A stretch of DNA of 26,324 bases from JAVXAG01 sp036660615 (GTDB taxonomy: Bacteria > Bacillota > Clostridia > Peptostreptococcales > Anaerovoracaceae), in contig JAVXAG010000009.1 in assembly GCA_036660615.1 (NCBI GenBank), positions 1 to 26,324 of the forward strand, given 5' to 3'. Within the stretch, counting starts at the first letter, position 1. Each line of letters opens with the position of its first letter. This document shows positions 24,533 to 26,324 of this stretch, in pieces. The notes beneath the pieces were generated by a model. That model was not told where the DNA came from. It worked only from the letters and a program-made list of their open reading frames with translations, and made no database searches. Both the position numbers and the translations under genes were made by a program.

Positions 24533-26237
24533 AGAAGAAATTGCTAAATTGTTAGCAGAAGAAGTAGAAGGTCTAAGTGTTCTAGAAATTCAGGGAATGA
24601 TAGAAGTACCTACGGATACAAAGATGGGGGATTATGCTTTTCCTTGTTTTAAATTAGCAAAAACACTTAGAAAGGCGCCACCGCTAATTGCTAAGAATAT
24701 TGCGGAGAAACTTGACGAAAACAATATCTTTGAAAAGGTTGTTTCGGTAAATGCTTATGTAAATATGTTTGTTTCAAAAGAAGAATTTGTTAAGGATATT
24801 GTTGAAGAGGCAGTATCGAAGAATGAAAACTTTGGAAGAAGTGAACTAGGAAAAGGTAAAAAGGTAATCGTGGAATATTCATCACCTAACATTGCTAAAC
24901 CTTTCCACATTGGACATATTAGAAGTACAGTAATTGGTAACTCAATTTACAAGATATATGATGCTTTAGGCTACGAAACTGTAAGGATAAATCACTTAGG
25001 CGATTACGGAACACAGTTTGGCAAGATGATCTGTGCATACAGACATTGGGGAAACAAGGAAGATGTAATAAATGATCCAATTAAGACTTTGCTTGGATAC
25101 TATACAAAGTTCCATGTTGAAGTAGAAAACCATCCAGAATTAGACGATGAAGCTAGAAAAATATTTACTAAGCTTGAACAAGGCGAAGAGGAAGAAATAG
25201 CAATTTGGAAGTGGTTCAGAGAAGAAAGTTTAAAGGAATTCAATAGGGTATATGATATGCTTGGAATCTCTTTTGACTCTTATGCTGGTGAAAGTTTCTA
25301 TTCGGATAAAATGCCAAGATTCGTACAGGAATTAAAAGACAAAAATCTTCTTAAGGAATCAGAAGGTGCAAATATTGTAGACTTAGAGGAATATGGTATG
25401 TCACCTGCTCTTATTACTAAATCCGACGGTTCAACTCTATATATTACCAGAGACATTGCGGCTGCAGTTTACAGAAAAGAGCATTACAATTTCTATAAGA
25501 ATATATATGTTGTGGCTTCACAACAAAATCTTCACTTCCAACAATGGATTAAAATTGTTGAATTGTTAGGTTATGAATGGGCAAAGGACTGTGTTCACAT
25601 TCCATTCGGTCTAGTAAGTTTAGAAGACGGCACTATGTCATCAAGACATGGCAGGGTTGTATTCCTTGAGGACGTACTGAACAAAGCTGTTGAACAAACT
25701 AGGGAAGTAATTAGAGAAAAGAATGTTAATACGGATAATATTGATGAAACTGCAAAACAAGTAGGTATTGGAGCAGTTGTTTTCCAAGAGCTTTCTAACA
25801 GCAGAATCAAGGACTATGTATTCTCATGGGATAAAGTTCTTAACTTTGACGGGGAAACTGGACCATATGTACAGTACACTCACGCAAGGGCTTCTAGTAT
25901 TTTAAGAAAAGCCGGTGATGATATTGTTGCAAAAGCGGCATCGTTAAACAACATTGAATACAAATACATCTGTACTGACAGTGGGTATGATTTAGCTAAA
26001 TTATTATATAAATTCCCAGAGGTAATTATAGAAGCTGGTGAAAAGTATGAACCTTCTATTCTTACAAGGAATATTGTAGATATTGCCCAAAGTTTTAATA
26101 GATTTTATCACGATGAGCATATACTAGTGGACAATGAAGAAGAAAAAGTGGCAAAGGTTGCATTGGTTATGGCAGCTAAGGTTGCTCTTAAAAATGGACT
26201 TGGGTTGCTGGGAATGGCTGCGCCAGAGAAAATGTAA
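24519..26237 (+). CDS. argS: Arginyl-tRNA synthetase
   Basis: Class I synthetase charging tRNA-Arg, 572 residues, full length. Domain order: N-terminal Add1 domain (about 1-110), catalytic Rossmann fold with SSPNIAKPFHIGHIRST (HIGH at 130-133) and INHLGDYGTQFGK, the modified KMSKS loop GTMSSRHGRVV usual for ArgRS, then a DALR anticodon-binding domain starting YTHARASSILR and ending at GMAAPEKM. The start ATG 24519 overlaps the end of the DUF523 gene, with AAGGAG (24506-24511) seven nt upstream. No terminator is visible in the remaining 87 nt. Confidence 0.97.
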   Translation: MVNFKEEIAKLLAEEVEGLSVLEIQGMIEVPTDTKMGDYAFPCFKLAKTLRKAPPLIAKNIAEKLDENNIFEKVVSVNAYVNMFVSKEEFVKDIVEEAVSKNENFGRSELGKGKKVIVEYSSPNIAKPFHIGHIRSTVIGNSIYKIYDALGYETVRINHLGDYGTQFGKMICAYRHWGNKEDVINDPIKTLLGYYTKFHVEVENHPELDDEARKIFTKLEQGEEEEIAIWKWFREESLKEFNRVYDMLGISFDSYAGESFYSDKMPRFVQELKDKNLLKESEGANIVDLEEYGMSPALITKSDGSTLYITRDIAAAVYRKEHYNFYKNIYVVASQQNLHFQQWIKIVELLGYEWAKDCVHIPFGLVSLEDGTMSSRHGRVVFLEDVLNKAVEQTREVIREKNVNTDNIDETAKQVGIGAVVFQELSNSRIKDYVFSWDKVLNFDGETGPYVQYTHARASSILRKAGDDIVAKAASLNNIEYKYICTDSGYDLAKLLYKFPEVIIEAGEKYEPSILTRNIVDIAQSFNRFYHDEHILVDNEEEKVAKVALVMAAKVALKNGLGLLGMAAPEKM

Positions 26238-26324
26238 TATGTAATGTTATTCTTCTTTAAGCCCCATATGGAATATATGTTTTAGAAATTCCTCGTGATA
26301 TTTTTAGCAGTGTGTCAAAACGTG
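26238..26324. other. Right-end intergenic sequence, no supported gene
   Basis: AT-rich, no clear terminator after argS. On the minus strand a frame is open from the window edge to a stop at 26257-26259 (22 codons, ending TYIPYGA). It could be the tail of a convergent gene, but nothing in it is recognisable. Confidence 0.4.

Noticed and set aside
26257..26324. Tail of a convergent minus-strand gene
   Set aside because: Only 22 codons are visible, with no recognisable motif; cannot be told from chance.

Overview
The window is about 26 kb of low-GC DNA from an anaerobic, Clostridia-type Bacillota. The evidence is the AT-rich codon use, strong GGAGG-type ribosome sites, the Firmicute order of the division and cell-wall (dcw) cluster, ZapA-MutS2 downstream of pheST, and a PASTA-bearing class B PBP. 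The genus cannot be named from the sequence. MurE carries the DNPR signature, so meso-diaminopimelate peptidoglycan is expected. A run of exactly 100 N near the left end shows that this is a draft scaffold.

Left part (1-2202). Positions 1-490 contain no convincing gene. They hold a 22-bp direct repeat, a chain of inverted repeats and the terminator of a minus-strand gene. That gene (491-1878) encodes an unrecognised protein with about 50 cysteines in about 410 residues and a Gly-Asn-Cys repeat. It is broken only by the assembly gap. The same 55 bp lie on both sides of the Ns, and merging them restores one reading frame. The divergent intergenic region holds candidate promoters for this gene and a clear mraZ promoter overlapped by three phased 10-bp MraZ boxes.

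Central part (2203-16860). This is the dcw cluster, all on the plus strand: mraZ, rsmH, ftsL, class B PBP (ftsI/spoVD type), murE, murF, mraY, murD, ftsW, murG, murA, ftsQ/divIB, ftsZ. The products make UDP-MurNAc-pentapeptide (MurA, D, E, F; MurC, MurB and Ddl are not in the window), then lipid I and lipid II (MraY, MurG), and then polymerise and crosslink it at the septum (FtsW, PBP, FtsL, FtsQ) on the FtsZ ring. Intrinsic terminators after ftsL, before murA and after ftsZ divide the cluster into probable transcription blocks. The terminator before murA contains murA's own Shine-Dalgarno sequence.

Right part (16861-26324). A SpoU-family RNA methyltransferase, pheS, pheT, zapA, mutS2, a DUF523 (TudS-type) protein and argS follow closely on the same strand, with two overlapping or nearly abutting gene pairs. 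ZapA ties this block back to FtsZ. The last 87 bases hold no supported gene.

Most of the window is conserved housekeeping. The points most worth a second look are the cysteine-rich protein and its assembly artefact, the MraZ operator, the terminator/SD overlap at murA, and the altered nuclease motif in MutS2.
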